Assembly (NCBI GenBank): GCA_936914845.1
Contig: CAKZGE010000004.1
Location: 248,001 to 312,000, forward strand
Source: an uncultured Chloracidobacterium sp.
GTDB lineage: Bacteria; Acidobacteriota; Blastocatellia; Pyrinomonadales; Pyrinomonadaceae
DNA length: 64,000 nucleotides
Reading direction: 5' to 3'
This document shows positions 1-7,705 of this stretch, piece by piece. Position 1 is the first letter of the stretch, and every line of letters starts with the position of its first letter. The notes under the pieces are model-generated. The model saw only the letters and a list, made by a program, of their open reading frames with translations, searched no databases and was not told the DNA's origin. Made by a program: the position numbers and the translations under genes.

Positions 1-40
1 ACGTAGTAATAGGCTTAGTCCGCAGCCATTTTTGCTAGGG

Positions 41-1348
41 TCAATCCGCCGGTAAAATTTTGCCGCGGCATTCGCCAAGGCCGATTCGGCGAAAGCCTTC
101 GCGTTCGCAGAAGCCTTTCATGATGATCTCGTCGCCGTCTTCGAGAAAGCGTCGCGTTTCGCCCGAAGGCAGGTTGAGCGGTTCGGTGCCGCGCCACGTC
201 AGTTCTAACAAACAGCCGCGTTCGTCCTTTTCCTTGCCGCTCACCGTGCCCGAAGCGATCAAGTCGCCGGTTTTCAGGTTGCAGCCGTTCGAAGCGTGGT
301 GCGTCAACATCTGGCCGATGTTCCAATAAAGGTCTTTCGTGTTTGAACGCGAAAGCAGGTGCGGTTCGATATTTCGCCCGCGCATCTTTTCGGTTTGGAT
401 GTAAACTTCGAGGTTAATATCCAGCCCGCCGTATTTCTGATTTTGTTCGTCGTTCAGATAATCGAGCGGCTGCGGGTCGCCTTCTTCGCGTTCAAAAGCA
501 GGCGTTCTGAAAGGTGCGAGAGCTTCCATCGTAACCACATACGGCGAGATCGTCGTCGCAAAATTCTTCGCCAAAAAAGGCCCGAGCGGCTGATATTCCC
601 ACGCCTGAATGTCGCGTGCCGACCAGTCGTTCACAAGGCAAACGCCGAAGATATGCTTTTCGGCATCGGCAATGTTTATCGGCTGGCCCATCTCGTTTCC
701 CTTGCCGACAAAAAAGCCAAGCTCCATTTCGTAATCGAGATTTTTTGCCGGAATGAAAACCGGCGGAGCGTCTTGATCGCTGCGGTTCTGGCCGTGCGGC
801 CGCTTAACGTCCGTCCCGCTCATAACGATGCTCGAAGCACGGCCGTGATAGCCGATCGGCACATATTTATAATTCGGCATCAACGGATTGTCCGGCCGAA
901 ACATCGACCCGACATTCGTCGCATGATATATCGAACAATAAAAATCCGTGTAGTCGCCAACATTGAATGGCAAGAGTAATTCGCACGCGGCACGATCATA
1001 AAGATCACCCTCGAGCTCCTCCCGAATGTCGGTGTCTGCGTCCACGGATAAACCGGCGACTAGCTTTTCGCGAAACTTTTTCAGATAACCGGCGGTGGGA
1101 GCCGTAATTATCCCGCTGCTACTATCACCGAATGGATACTCGGCGTCAAACGCGTCGCAGTTCATGCCAAACAACTCCAAAATTTTGTCACCAATGATCA
1201 CCCCGATAGCTACTTCAGGTTCTGAATGACCCGTCAAGAATCGACAAAAAGGCAGATTCTGTATCGGAAAATCCGTATTCGGGTCGTTGGCGGATTCGAC
1301 CCAGCTTTTCAGGTTGGGGTCGTGGGTCTCGTTTATTTCGTAAGCCAT
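41..1348 (-). CDS. fahA: Fumarylacetoacetase
   Basis: This enzyme hydrolyses 4-fumarylacetoacetate to fumarate and acetoacetate, the last step of tyrosine and phenylalanine breakdown, in the cytoplasm. The 435-residue product has the normal family length, with an N-terminal SH3-like domain followed by the FAH catalytic fold. The signature run VNDWSARDIQAWEYQPLGPF and the later segment NIGQMLTHHASNGCNLKTGD with its catalytic-type His are both visible. I chose the ATG at 1348, which gives MAYEINE; the frame stays open upstream to 1429, but that extension looks unlike a family N terminus. No clear ribosome-binding site is seen. No other tyrosine-catabolism gene lies in the window. A 9-bp tandem repeat sits about 100 bases upstream. 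Bases 1-40 hold nothing recognisable. Confidence 0.95.
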   Translation of the reverse strand: MAYEINETHDPNLKSWVESANDPNTDFPIQNLPFCRFLTGHSEPEVAIGVIIGDKILELFGMNCDAFDAEYPFGDSSSGIITAPTAGYLKKFREKLVAGLSVDADTDIREELEGDLYDRAACELLLPFNVGDYTDFYCSIYHATNVGSMFRPDNPLMPNYKYVPIGYHGRASSIVMSGTDVKRPHGQNRSDQDAPPVFIPAKNLDYEMELGFFVGKGNEMGQPINIADAEKHIFGVCLVNDWSARDIQAWEYQPLGPFLAKNFATTISPYVVTMEALAPFRTPAFEREEGDPQPLDYLNDEQNQKYGGLDINLEVYIQTEKMRGRNIEPHLLSRSNTKDLYWNIGQMLTHHASNGCNLKTGDLIASGTVSGKEKDERGCLLELTWRGTEPLNLPSGETRRFLEDGDEIIMKGFCEREGFRRIGLGECRGKILPAD

Positions 1349-1450
1349 ACGAAATAGTATGCCATTAGAACGTGAATTGTTGAATCGCGGCGAACCGCAA
1401 AGAATTTTCCTTGAATCTTTCTGTTTCATTTTGCTGATCTGTGAGTTTCA

Positions 1451-1531
1451 GTGAAACACCTGAAACATTCGAAACATCTGAAACATCTGAAACACCTGAA
1501 ACACCTGAAACACCTGAAACACGTGAAACAG
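1451..1531. repeat. Nine-copy 9-bp tandem repeat
   Basis: Nine head-to-tail units of consensus CTGAAACAC run without gaps. Four consecutive units (1487-1522) are identical, and the outer units differ at one to three positions. The array lies just upstream of the fumarylacetoacetase gene, between it and a gene-poor stretch. Because the unit is a multiple of three, gain or loss of copies would not shift any frame reading through it. Units are contiguous with no spacers, so it is not a CRISPR. Confidence 0.9.
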
Positions 1532-1561
1532 TGCGGAGGTGTAAACGAGGCAAATAGATCT

Positions 1562-1648
1562 TCAAAGATCGTCAATGGCAATTTTACCCACTTTTAAGCC
1601 GCGCCGGACGGCTTTCCGAACGATGCGAATGAGACGAAAGAAAAGCAT
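1562..1648 (-). pseudogene. Possible short or decayed membrane-peptide ORF
   Basis: The roughly 290 bases between the tandem repeat and the next gene hold no obvious gene. One minus-strand frame ending at 1562 encodes a hydrophobic segment followed by a basic tail (LIPLFLIMLFFRLIRIVRKA, then RRGLKVGKIAIDDL). The only ATG in frame is at 1648 (28 residues); upstream the frame is open for about 40 more codons with no plausible start. This looks like the 3' end of a membrane-protein gene that lost its beginning, or an unrecognised small protein. I do not recognise the family. Confidence 0.22.
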
Positions 1649-1819
1649 GATCAGGAAGAGGGGGATTAGAGAGACTGAGTCAAGATAGGCGGCTTTGAGG
1701 AGCTTCCGAGGTCTATTTCCATCGCAAAAAGCTGAACGGGCGTACTGCCTTCGCTGAACGCCCGCTTGCTAAAGATGCGGCTTTTCCGAAACATAACTGC
1801 TTTCAAGCAGCCACATTCG

Positions 1820-2032
1820 TTATCCTATATATTCTTCCCGAACGATCATATTTTCTGCCATACCGGGTTTTTTCGGCTTGTCGTTCTTAGGCGGCTGTTT
1901 ATCTCCCGGTTTTATCACCGGCGGCGGCGGCTTGGGCGGTTTTTTATCGTCACCGCCTTTTTGCGCAAGAGCGGCGCAGCTAAGGCCGGCAACGACCACG
2001 AGGCTAAATAAAATGTGCTTCAAAATGTTCAT
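1820..2032 (-). CDS. Small secreted Pro/Lys-rich protein
   Basis: The 70-residue product has a clear signal peptide (MNILKHILFSLVVVAGLSCAALA) with an Ala-x-Ala type cleavage site. The mature part is very rich in Pro, Lys and Asp (KKPPKPPPP, KPGDKQPPKN) and probably unstructured. The start at 2032 is supported by an AGAGGA ribosome-binding site just upstream; an in-frame ATG at 2062 lacks one. An export-then-scaffold or cell-wall-contact role is possible, but I do not recognise a family and propose no function. It is transcribed away from the TspO-like gene. Confidence 0.7.
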   Translation of the reverse strand: MNILKHILFSLVVVAGLSCAALAQKGGDDKKPPKPPPPVIKPGDKQPPKNDKPKKPGMAENMIVREEYIG

Positions 2033-2248
2033 CTCAAAATTCCTCTTTCCTATAGTCTCCACGCATTGGGGAAGAGGGAAAGTGCGTCGCTTTTTTTAAT
2101 GGCAATCTCAATGCCAAAACATCTGTGAGACGCCTAAACTCCTAAAACCGTTGGAATATATTACAGGTGCCGGTAAATAAAATTTACAAAACTTTACGTT
2201 TTCGGTAGCTTTTATACCAAAAGGTGCCCAAAGCAAGGTTTTGGTGCA

Positions 2249-2278
2249 TTGACCGCACATCGGCGGCCAAATTAGAAT
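2249..2278 (+). promoter_or_regulatory. Sigma70-type promoter for the TspO-like gene
   Basis: A -35 box TTGACC (2249-2254) and a -10 box TAGAAT (2273-2278) are separated by 18 bases. Transcription would start near 2285, only about two bases before the ATG at 2287, which has no ribosome-binding site. This implies a leaderless or nearly leaderless transcript. Confidence 0.6.
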
Positions 2279-2286
2279 CATTATAT

Positions 2287-3060
2287 ATGACAAATGCCGT
2301 AAATGGCAGCGACAAATTGCGGGCCTTTTTGGTTATGGCGGCAACCTTGGCGACCATTGTTTTTAATTGGATGGCTGCTGCGGGTTATGTCGGCGGCGTT
2401 ACGCCGGATGTTGTTTCTGACCGTTATTTTACGGTAATAACCCCGGCCCGGTTTGCTTTTCAGATCTGGCCATTGATCTATATCGGGCTTTTGGCGTTCA
2501 GCATCTATCAACTTTTACCGGCAAATATCGGTCGTTTTAGATCTGTTCGGTCGCTTTATATTTTGGCTTGCGCGTTGAATTGCTCGTGGATATATTTTTG
2601 GCACGGCGGCCAGGTGGGTATCTGTTTAGGCATTTTGGCGGCTTTGAACGCAGTTTTGCTTATTATCTGCTACCGTGTGAAAGAACCGCTGACGAATGGC
2701 GAGGCGTGGTTGGTCAAGGGCACTTTCGGATTGTATTGCGGTTGGGTGACGGCGGCTCTTTTCGTAAATTTTATGGCTCTGCTGTTGTTTATGAGGGTCG
2801 AGATCCCGCACGGCACGGTCGAATTGATCGGAGTCAGCCTTGTGATATTGGCCGCTGCGGCCGCCGTGATCGCCCGGTTAAAGCTGCAGAACTATCTTTA
2901 TCCGCTGGCGATAGCTTGGGCCGCAACCGGGATCGGGGTTGCACAAAGCGGCCGATCGACGGCCATCGTTGTCGCGGCGGCCCTAGCGACGATCGCGGGC
3001 CTTATTGCGGCAACCTCGGTCGTGATGACACTAAACAGCTCTATAAGTGGATCAAAATAG
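2287..3060 (+). CDS. TspO/MBR-related (tryptophan-rich sensory) membrane protein
   Basis: The 257-residue product has about seven or eight hydrophobic helices and matches the long form of the TspO/MBR-like family usually labelled tryptophan-rich sensory protein. Landmarks are the N-terminal helix, the segment GGVTPDVVSDRYFTVITPA, then FAFQIWPLIYIGLLAFSIYQ and ALNCSWIYFWH. Family members are inner-membrane proteins linked to porphyrin or small-molecule sensing; the ligand here is unknown. The ATG at 2287 begins just after a good promoter and lacks a ribosome-binding site. Its 3' end overlaps the GTG start of aroDE by 14 bases, so the two are probably co-transcribed and may be translationally coupled, although no functional link is obvious. 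Confidence 0.75.
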   Translation: MTNAVNGSDKLRAFLVMAATLATIVFNWMAAAGYVGGVTPDVVSDRYFTVITPARFAFQIWPLIYIGLLAFSIYQLLPANIGRFRSVRSLYILACALNCSWIYFWHGGQVGICLGILAALNAVLLIICYRVKEPLTNGEAWLVKGTFGLYCGWVTAALFVNFMALLLFMRVEIPHGTVELIGVSLVILAAAAAVIARLKLQNYLYPLAIAWAATGIGVAQSGRSTAIVVAAALATIAGLIAATSVVMTLNSSISGSK

Positions 3061-4549
3061 GATATGCATTCCGGTCTTTGCCGAAAGCCCGGACGAATTG
3101 AACGGCCACATTCTGCGGGCAGAGGCGGCCGCAGATGTGATCGAGGTGCGGCTTGACCACCTTTCAGATCCGGCGGCTTATGAAGTGCCGATCTCTAAAA
3201 AAAACCTTTTGCTCACGCTGCGTCCTGTCCGCGAAGGCGGCAAGGCGAATGATGATGCGGAAGAGCGAGCAGCTATTTGGCAAAAGATATTGCCGCAGAT
3301 CGAAAGCCGTGCGGACGTGATGATCGATCTGGAATTTGACCTGGCGAACCGATTCGGATCGTTTCCGTCCCGGCGGACGGTATTTTCACACCACGACCTG
3401 CGACAGGTTCCGATCGAGGCGGAGGATCTGTTCAACGATCTGGCAAAGCTCGGCGGCATCGTCAAAATAGCGTATCCGGCAAGCGACATTACGGATACGA
3501 TCCCGCTGATAAAACTGATCGAAATTTCGGTGGAAAGCGGTATTCCGTTCATACCGGCGGCGATGGGCGAACCCGGAAAGCTGCTGCGGATCATGGGGCC
3601 GGCTCTCGGGGCTTATATGACCTTCGCATCATCCGAAACGGGTAAGCAGACCGCACCCGGACAGATACCGGCCGCGGAGATGGAGGCTGTTTATCGCGTT
3701 CGTCATCTAGATAAGGAAACACAGATCTTTGGGTTGATAGCGGGCAACACCAGCTATTCTACTTCTCCCTTTATGCATAATGCGGCATTTGCCGAGCGCA
3801 AAATTAATGCAGTGTTCATTCCGTATCAGATCGTAAATGTCGGCGACTTTCTCCAGCGAATGGTAAAAAAAGAAACGCGGGAGATCGGGCTGAATTTTGC
3901 CGGTTTTTCAGTCACCAACCCTCATAAGCAAGCCGTGATGCCGTTCTTAGATGAGATCGACGCGGCCGCGGCCGAGATCGGTGCGGTCAATACCATCAAG
4001 GTCGATGGCGGAAAATTGATCGGCCACAACACGGACGCGCAGGGATTTATTCAACCTCTTATCGATCTATATGGAGAATTGGCCGGCACAAAAGCGGCCG
4101 TGATCGGCGCCGGCGGAGCGGCTCGAGCATGCATATATATGCTGCGAAAACACGGAGCAGAGGTGACGGTATTTGCACGCGATACGAGCCGGGCCGCAGG
4201 TGTCGCAGAAGAATTCGGCGCGGCCATTGAAGAGCTAACCGGATCTCCGTCATTGTTAAAAGGCCAAGACATTGTAATAAATGCGACGCCGCTCGGCACA
4301 AAAGGTGAATCTGAAGGGGTTTCGCCTGTTTCCGCTGATCAATTAAGCGGAGCTTCTCTAGCCTATGACCTCGTGTATAATCCGGCGGCGACCCGGTTTT
4401 TGAAAGAAGCAGAACTAGCGGGCGTTCGAACGCTGGGCGGATTAGATATGCTGGTCGCGCAAGGTGCTCAGCAGTTCAGGCTCTGGCTGGACGACGCTGC
4501 TCCGGAAGAAGCAATGGCGGCCGCTGTCCGGCAAAGACTCGGTATTTAA
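3047..4549 (+). CDS. aroDE: Bifunctional 3-dehydroquinate dehydratase / shikimate dehydrogenase
   Basis: One 500-residue protein carries two consecutive steps of the shikimate pathway. Residues about 1-215 form a type I dehydroquinase: VIEVRLDHLSD, the S-H-H-D run at about 114-117, and the Schiff-base lysine at about 140 in GGIVKIAYPASDITD. Residues about 222-500 form shikimate dehydrogenase: GLIAGNTSYSTSPFMHNAAF, SVTNPHKQAVMP with the catalytic Lys, and the NADP-binding AAVIGAGGAARA. The start is GTG at 3047, inside the end of the upstream gene; no other start fits the dehydroquinase N terminus. This fusion is known from plants and a few bacterial phyla. A zinc-ribbon protein gene follows after a 14-base gap. 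Confidence 0.96.
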   Translation: MDQNRICIPVFAESPDELNGHILRAEAAADVIEVRLDHLSDPAAYEVPISKKNLLLTLRPVREGGKANDDAEERAAIWQKILPQIESRADVMIDLEFDLANRFGSFPSRRTVFSHHDLRQVPIEAEDLFNDLAKLGGIVKIAYPASDITDTIPLIKLIEISVESGIPFIPAAMGEPGKLLRIMGPALGAYMTFASSETGKQTAPGQIPAAEMEAVYRVRHLDKETQIFGLIAGNTSYSTSPFMHNAAFAERKINAVFIPYQIVNVGDFLQRMVKKETREIGLNFAGFSVTNPHKQAVMPFLDEIDAAAAEIGAVNTIKVDGGKLIGHNTDAQGFIQPLIDLYGELAGTKAAVIGAGGAARACIYMLRKHGAEVTVFARDTSRAAGVAEEFGAAIEELTGSPSLLKGQDIVINATPLGTKGESEGVSPVSADQLSGASLAYDLVYNPAATRFLKEAELAGVRTLGGLDMLVAQGAQQFRLWLDDAAPEEAMAAAVRQRLGI

Positions 4550-4563
4550 GCAGATAAAAGCAT

Positions 4564-5280
4564 ATGATCGAATCTCTAAATTGCCCGAATTGTGCGGCTG
4601 CGGTCGAAAGCGATAGTGCCTATTGCGGATTTTGCCGCTCCCGGTTGAAGACCGTTGCGTGTGAAACGTGTCTCGGGCTGATGTTTCTCGGAGCGGCTTT
4701 TTGCACTCACTGCGGCAGAAAAGCCGTCAAGGCAACAGTTTCCGATGCGGTCGCCGACGCCCGCTGTCCGAGATGCCGTCGCGGGCTGCAAGTGCTTACG
4801 GCCGGGGAAGTTTCGATAAGAGAATGTGAACGGTGCGGAGGTATTTGGTGCGATCGGGAAACTTTTGAATCTCTTTGTCGCGACAATGAAAAAGAGGCGG
4901 CAATTTTCGCTACCCTGAGCCAGAATGATCGGCCGCAGAAACAGGCTGCAACGATCAGCTATGTGCCGTGTCCGGATTGCGGGGCCCTTATGAACCGAAG
5001 CAATTTCGCGAGAAATTCCGGCGTTATCATAGATACCTGCCGCGAGCATGGTATCTGGTTTGACGACGATGAACTGCCAAAGGCTACGGCATTCATTCGC
5101 AGCGGCGGTTTGGAGATCGTACGTGAGCGGGAAAAGATCGAATTGAGGGAGAAGATGGAAAGACTCCGCGACGAAAAACGCCGCACCGCAATGCAGGATG
5201 TGAAACACGGAATGCGGCTGAATTGGCAGACGGGCGAGCGTTCGAAGATGAAAAAGCTGTTAGATCTGCTATTTGATTGA
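4564..5280 (+). CDS. Zinc-ribbon protein with TFIIB-type zinc-finger repeats
   Basis: The 238-residue cytoplasmic protein contains a chain of zinc-binding Cys pairs. An N-terminal double zinc ribbon (CPNC, CGFC, CETC, CTHC) covers about residues 7-52. Then come two zf-TFIIB-like modules: CPRC with CERCGGIWCDRETFESL near 70-100, and CPDCGALMNRSNF with a degenerate second half CREHGIWFDDDEL near 138-170. The C-terminal third is a charged helix (about 180-238) rich in Glu, Arg and Lys, possibly a coiled coil. The zf-TFIIB family is widespread and of unknown biochemical role. The gene sits between aroDE and a ThiF-like E1 gene with almost no spacing, suggesting one operon. Confidence 0.8.
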   Translation: MIESLNCPNCAAAVESDSAYCGFCRSRLKTVACETCLGLMFLGAAFCTHCGRKAVKATVSDAVADARCPRCRRGLQVLTAGEVSIRECERCGGIWCDRETFESLCRDNEKEAAIFATLSQNDRPQKQAATISYVPCPDCGALMNRSNFARNSGVIIDTCREHGIWFDDDELPKATAFIRSGGLEIVREREKIELREKMERLRDEKRRTAMQDVKHGMRLNWQTGERSKMKKLLDLLFD

Positions 5281-5281
5281 G

Positions 5282-6307
5282 ATGGAGGACACGGAAAGAT
5301 ACAGCCGGCAGATATTGTTTTCGCCGATCGGAACCAAAGGACAGGATCTTTTACGGCGATCGCGGGTAGCACTAGTAGGTTGCGGGGCATTAGGTGCCGC
5401 ACATGCGGAAACACTGGTTCGGGCCGGCATCGGACATTTGCGCATCATAGACCGCGACTTTGTTGAGTTTTCGAATCTTCAGCGGCAAACCCTTTTTACC
5501 GAAAAAGATGCGTCGGAACGATTGCCGAAATCGGTTGCTGCCGCACGGCGTTTGGAACAGGTCAATTCGTCGGTCGAGATAGAACCTATCGTTGCGGATA
5601 TAACTAATACGAATGTTGAAAGCATGGTCGGTGATGCGGATATCGTTTTGGACGGCAGCGACAATTTTCAGGTGCGATATTTGGTAAATGATGCCTGTGT
5701 CAAAAATGGGGTGCCGTGGGTTTACGGAGCCGCCGTTTCGAGCTACGGCAGTTCAATGACGATTATTCCGCACGAAACACCCTGTCTGCGCTGCATTTTT
5801 GATGAGATGCCGGAGCCGGGAAGCTCCCCAACGTGTGATACGGCCGGTGTTCTTATGCCGGTTATCTTGACCGTTTCTTCAATTCAAACGATCGAGGCGA
5901 TCAAGTTTTTGATCGGTGATCGAGCGGCGATGCACGGTTCGTTGGTGCAGATCGATGTTTGGAAAAATGATATGCGCAAGATCGCTCTCGGTTCGCCGAA
6001 CGCCGACTGTCCGGCGTGCGGAGCGGGCGAGTTTGCCTTTTTGGAAGCGGAGAACACTACGTTCGATGCAGTGCTGTGCGGACGTGATGCGGTCCAGATA
6101 TCGCCTCTAAAGACAGCTCAGCTAGATCTTAAAAAGCTGGCGGCGGCTCTGGGTCAAAGCGGCGGCGTAAAACAAAACGAATATTTGCTTCGATTTTTGA
6201 TCGATGGGTTCGAAATGACAGTTTTCAATGACGGCCGGGCGATCATTCGCGGAACTGATGATGTGTCTGCGGCGCGTTCATTGTATGCTAGATATATCGG
6301 AACGTGA
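5282..6307 (+). CDS. ThiF/MoeB-family E1-like adenylyltransferase
   Basis: The 341-residue enzyme belongs to the ThiF/MoeB/HesA family, which adenylates the C-terminal Gly-Gly of a small ubiquitin-like sulfur carrier for thiamine or molybdopterin synthesis. It opens with ERYSRQILFSPIG, has the nucleotide loop VGCGALGAAHAETL and RxxR-like FSNLQRQTLF, and carries zinc cysteines CLRC (about 166) and CPAC (about 243). The C-terminal part (CGRDAVQI, then GRAIIRGTDDVSAARSLYARYIG) is a small domain typical of ThiF-type proteins. I chose the ATG at 5282, one base after the upstream stop; a TTG at 5273 is the alternative. Its sulfur-carrier partner is not adjacent. A second E1-like protein in the window (40669) is different, being fused to its own carrier. 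Confidence 0.88.
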   Translation: MEDTERYSRQILFSPIGTKGQDLLRRSRVALVGCGALGAAHAETLVRAGIGHLRIIDRDFVEFSNLQRQTLFTEKDASERLPKSVAAARRLEQVNSSVEIEPIVADITNTNVESMVGDADIVLDGSDNFQVRYLVNDACVKNGVPWVYGAAVSSYGSSMTIIPHETPCLRCIFDEMPEPGSSPTCDTAGVLMPVILTVSSIQTIEAIKFLIGDRAAMHGSLVQIDVWKNDMRKIALGSPNADCPACGAGEFAFLEAENTTFDAVLCGRDAVQISPLKTAQLDLKKLAAALGQSGGVKQNEYLLRFLIDGFEMTVFNDGRAIIRGTDDVSAARSLYARYIGT

Positions 6308-6350
6308 CATTCGCGCAGTTCGCTTTCCGCGTTTTAGGACGGGGGGTAAT

Positions 6351-7691
6351 ATGAGTGAAACACCGAAAATAGTTATAATCGGCGGTGGTTTTGGCGGTTT
6401 GTGGGCCGCGACCTCGCTGGGCAATAAAGCGGTTCATGTCACGATCATTGACCGAAAGAACCACCACACATTCCAGCCGCTGTTGTATCAAGTTGCGACG
6501 GCCGTGCTTTCACCGGGCGAAATAGCATCGCCGATCAGGCGAATCGTTCAAAAATACCGCAATATGGAAGTGGTTTTGGGCGAAGTGACCGGTTTTGATA
6601 CCGAACGGAAAAAGGTGAAGCTTGAGGATGGGACCGAGGTGGGCTTTGACAAACTGATCGTAGCCGCCGGGGCCCGCCATTCGTATTTCGGCAACGATCA
6701 ATGGGAAGCCGCGGCACCTGGATTGAAAACGGTTGAAGACGCGCTTGAGATGCGCCGCCGGGTGCTGCTTACTTTTGAGTTGGCCGAACGCGAAGCGTTT
6801 CTGACAGGTAAAGTTCCGCCCATTACTTTCGTGATCGTCGGCGGCGGCCCGACCGGCGTGGAATTGGCGGGAGCCTTGGCAGATATTACGCGACAGGTTT
6901 TGGCAAAGGATTTCGACCTGATAGACACCACTAAGGCACGGGTGCTTCTATTTGAAGGCTCTGACCGCGTACTCGGAACATTTGACGCAGGATTGTCGGA
7001 CAGTGCAAAGGAGCAGCTGCAAGCGATCGGTGTCGAAGTGCGGTTGAACAGTTTTGTTACCGATATTGAAGCCGGCAGAGTTCGAGTGGGCGAAGAATGG
7101 ATAGATTGCAACGTCGTGTTGTGGGCGACCGGGGTCGCGGCTTCACCGATCGGCAAAGAACTCGGTGCGGAGACTGACAAAGCCGGAAGGGTCTATGTTC
7201 AGCCGGACCTTTCGCTTGCCAGCAGCAAGGATATTTTCGTCATCGGGGATATGGCGTCGCTTCTGCAAGCGAATGGCGAACCGGTTCCCGGAGTAAGCCC
7301 GGCGGCAATGCAGATGGGGGCGCATGCGGCAAAGAATGTACTGGCCGACATTGCGGGCAAACCGAGGCGAGATTTTGTTTATAATGACAAGGGTTCGATG
7401 GCCACGATCGGGAAGAGCAAGGCGATCGCCGATATCAAAGGATGGCGTTTTCGCGGATTCATTGCGTGGGTCTTATGGCTGTTGGTTCATATCACCTTTC
7501 TGATCGGTTTTAGAAATCGGTTGTATGTCTTATCGGACTGGTTCTGGGCATATCTCACCCGCAGCCGCAGTTCGCTTCTTATCACGGGTGACGCAGAGGA
7601 ACTTTCCGAAGCGATCTCATTTATAGGCGGGGAAGAAGGAAAACGAGTGATCGAAAAGCTTAAGCGAGCTCGTAAGCCACCGACTGCGTAG
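6351..7691 (+). CDS. ndh: Type II NADH dehydrogenase (NDH-2)
   Basis: The 446-residue flavoprotein oxidises NADH and passes electrons to quinone without pumping protons, on the cytoplasmic face of the inner membrane. It has two dinucleotide-binding folds: KIVIIGGGFGGLWAATSL at the N terminus for FAD and FVIVGGGPTGVELAGALAD near 160-180 for NADH. The FAD-contact motif DIFVIGDMAS lies near 300. A hydrophobic stretch at about 372-390 (FIAWVLWLLVHITFLIGF) followed by YVLSDWFWAYLTRSRS is the usual membrane anchor. The ATG at 6351 is preceded by a G-rich ribosome-binding site. It follows the E1-like gene by about 40 bases on the same strand. Confidence 0.95.
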   Translation: MSETPKIVIIGGGFGGLWAATSLGNKAVHVTIIDRKNHHTFQPLLYQVATAVLSPGEIASPIRRIVQKYRNMEVVLGEVTGFDTERKKVKLEDGTEVGFDKLIVAAGARHSYFGNDQWEAAAPGLKTVEDALEMRRRVLLTFELAEREAFLTGKVPPITFVIVGGGPTGVELAGALADITRQVLAKDFDLIDTTKARVLLFEGSDRVLGTFDAGLSDSAKEQLQAIGVEVRLNSFVTDIEAGRVRVGEEWIDCNVVLWATGVAASPIGKELGAETDKAGRVYVQPDLSLASSKDIFVIGDMASLLQANGEPVPGVSPAAMQMGAHAAKNVLADIAGKPRRDFVYNDKGSMATIGKSKAIADIKGWRFRGFIAWVLWLLVHITFLIGFRNRLYVLSDWFWAYLTRSRSSLLITGDAEELSEAISFIGGEEGKRVIEKLKRARKPPTA

Positions 7692-7705
7692 CAGAAGAGG
7701 ATCTT

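Noticed and set aside
359..979. A 206-codon plus-strand frame opposite fumarylacetoacetase
   Set aside because: It is antisense to a clear enzyme gene and has no start signal or family likeness.
1451..1531. CRISPR array
   Set aside because: Units are only nine bases, contiguous and without spacers; no cas genes are nearby.
5273..5281. TTG at 5273 as the start of the E1-like gene
   Set aside because: The ATG at 5282 directly precedes the conserved ERYSRQ N terminus; the TTG adds three residues only and overlaps the upstream gene. It cannot be fully excluded.
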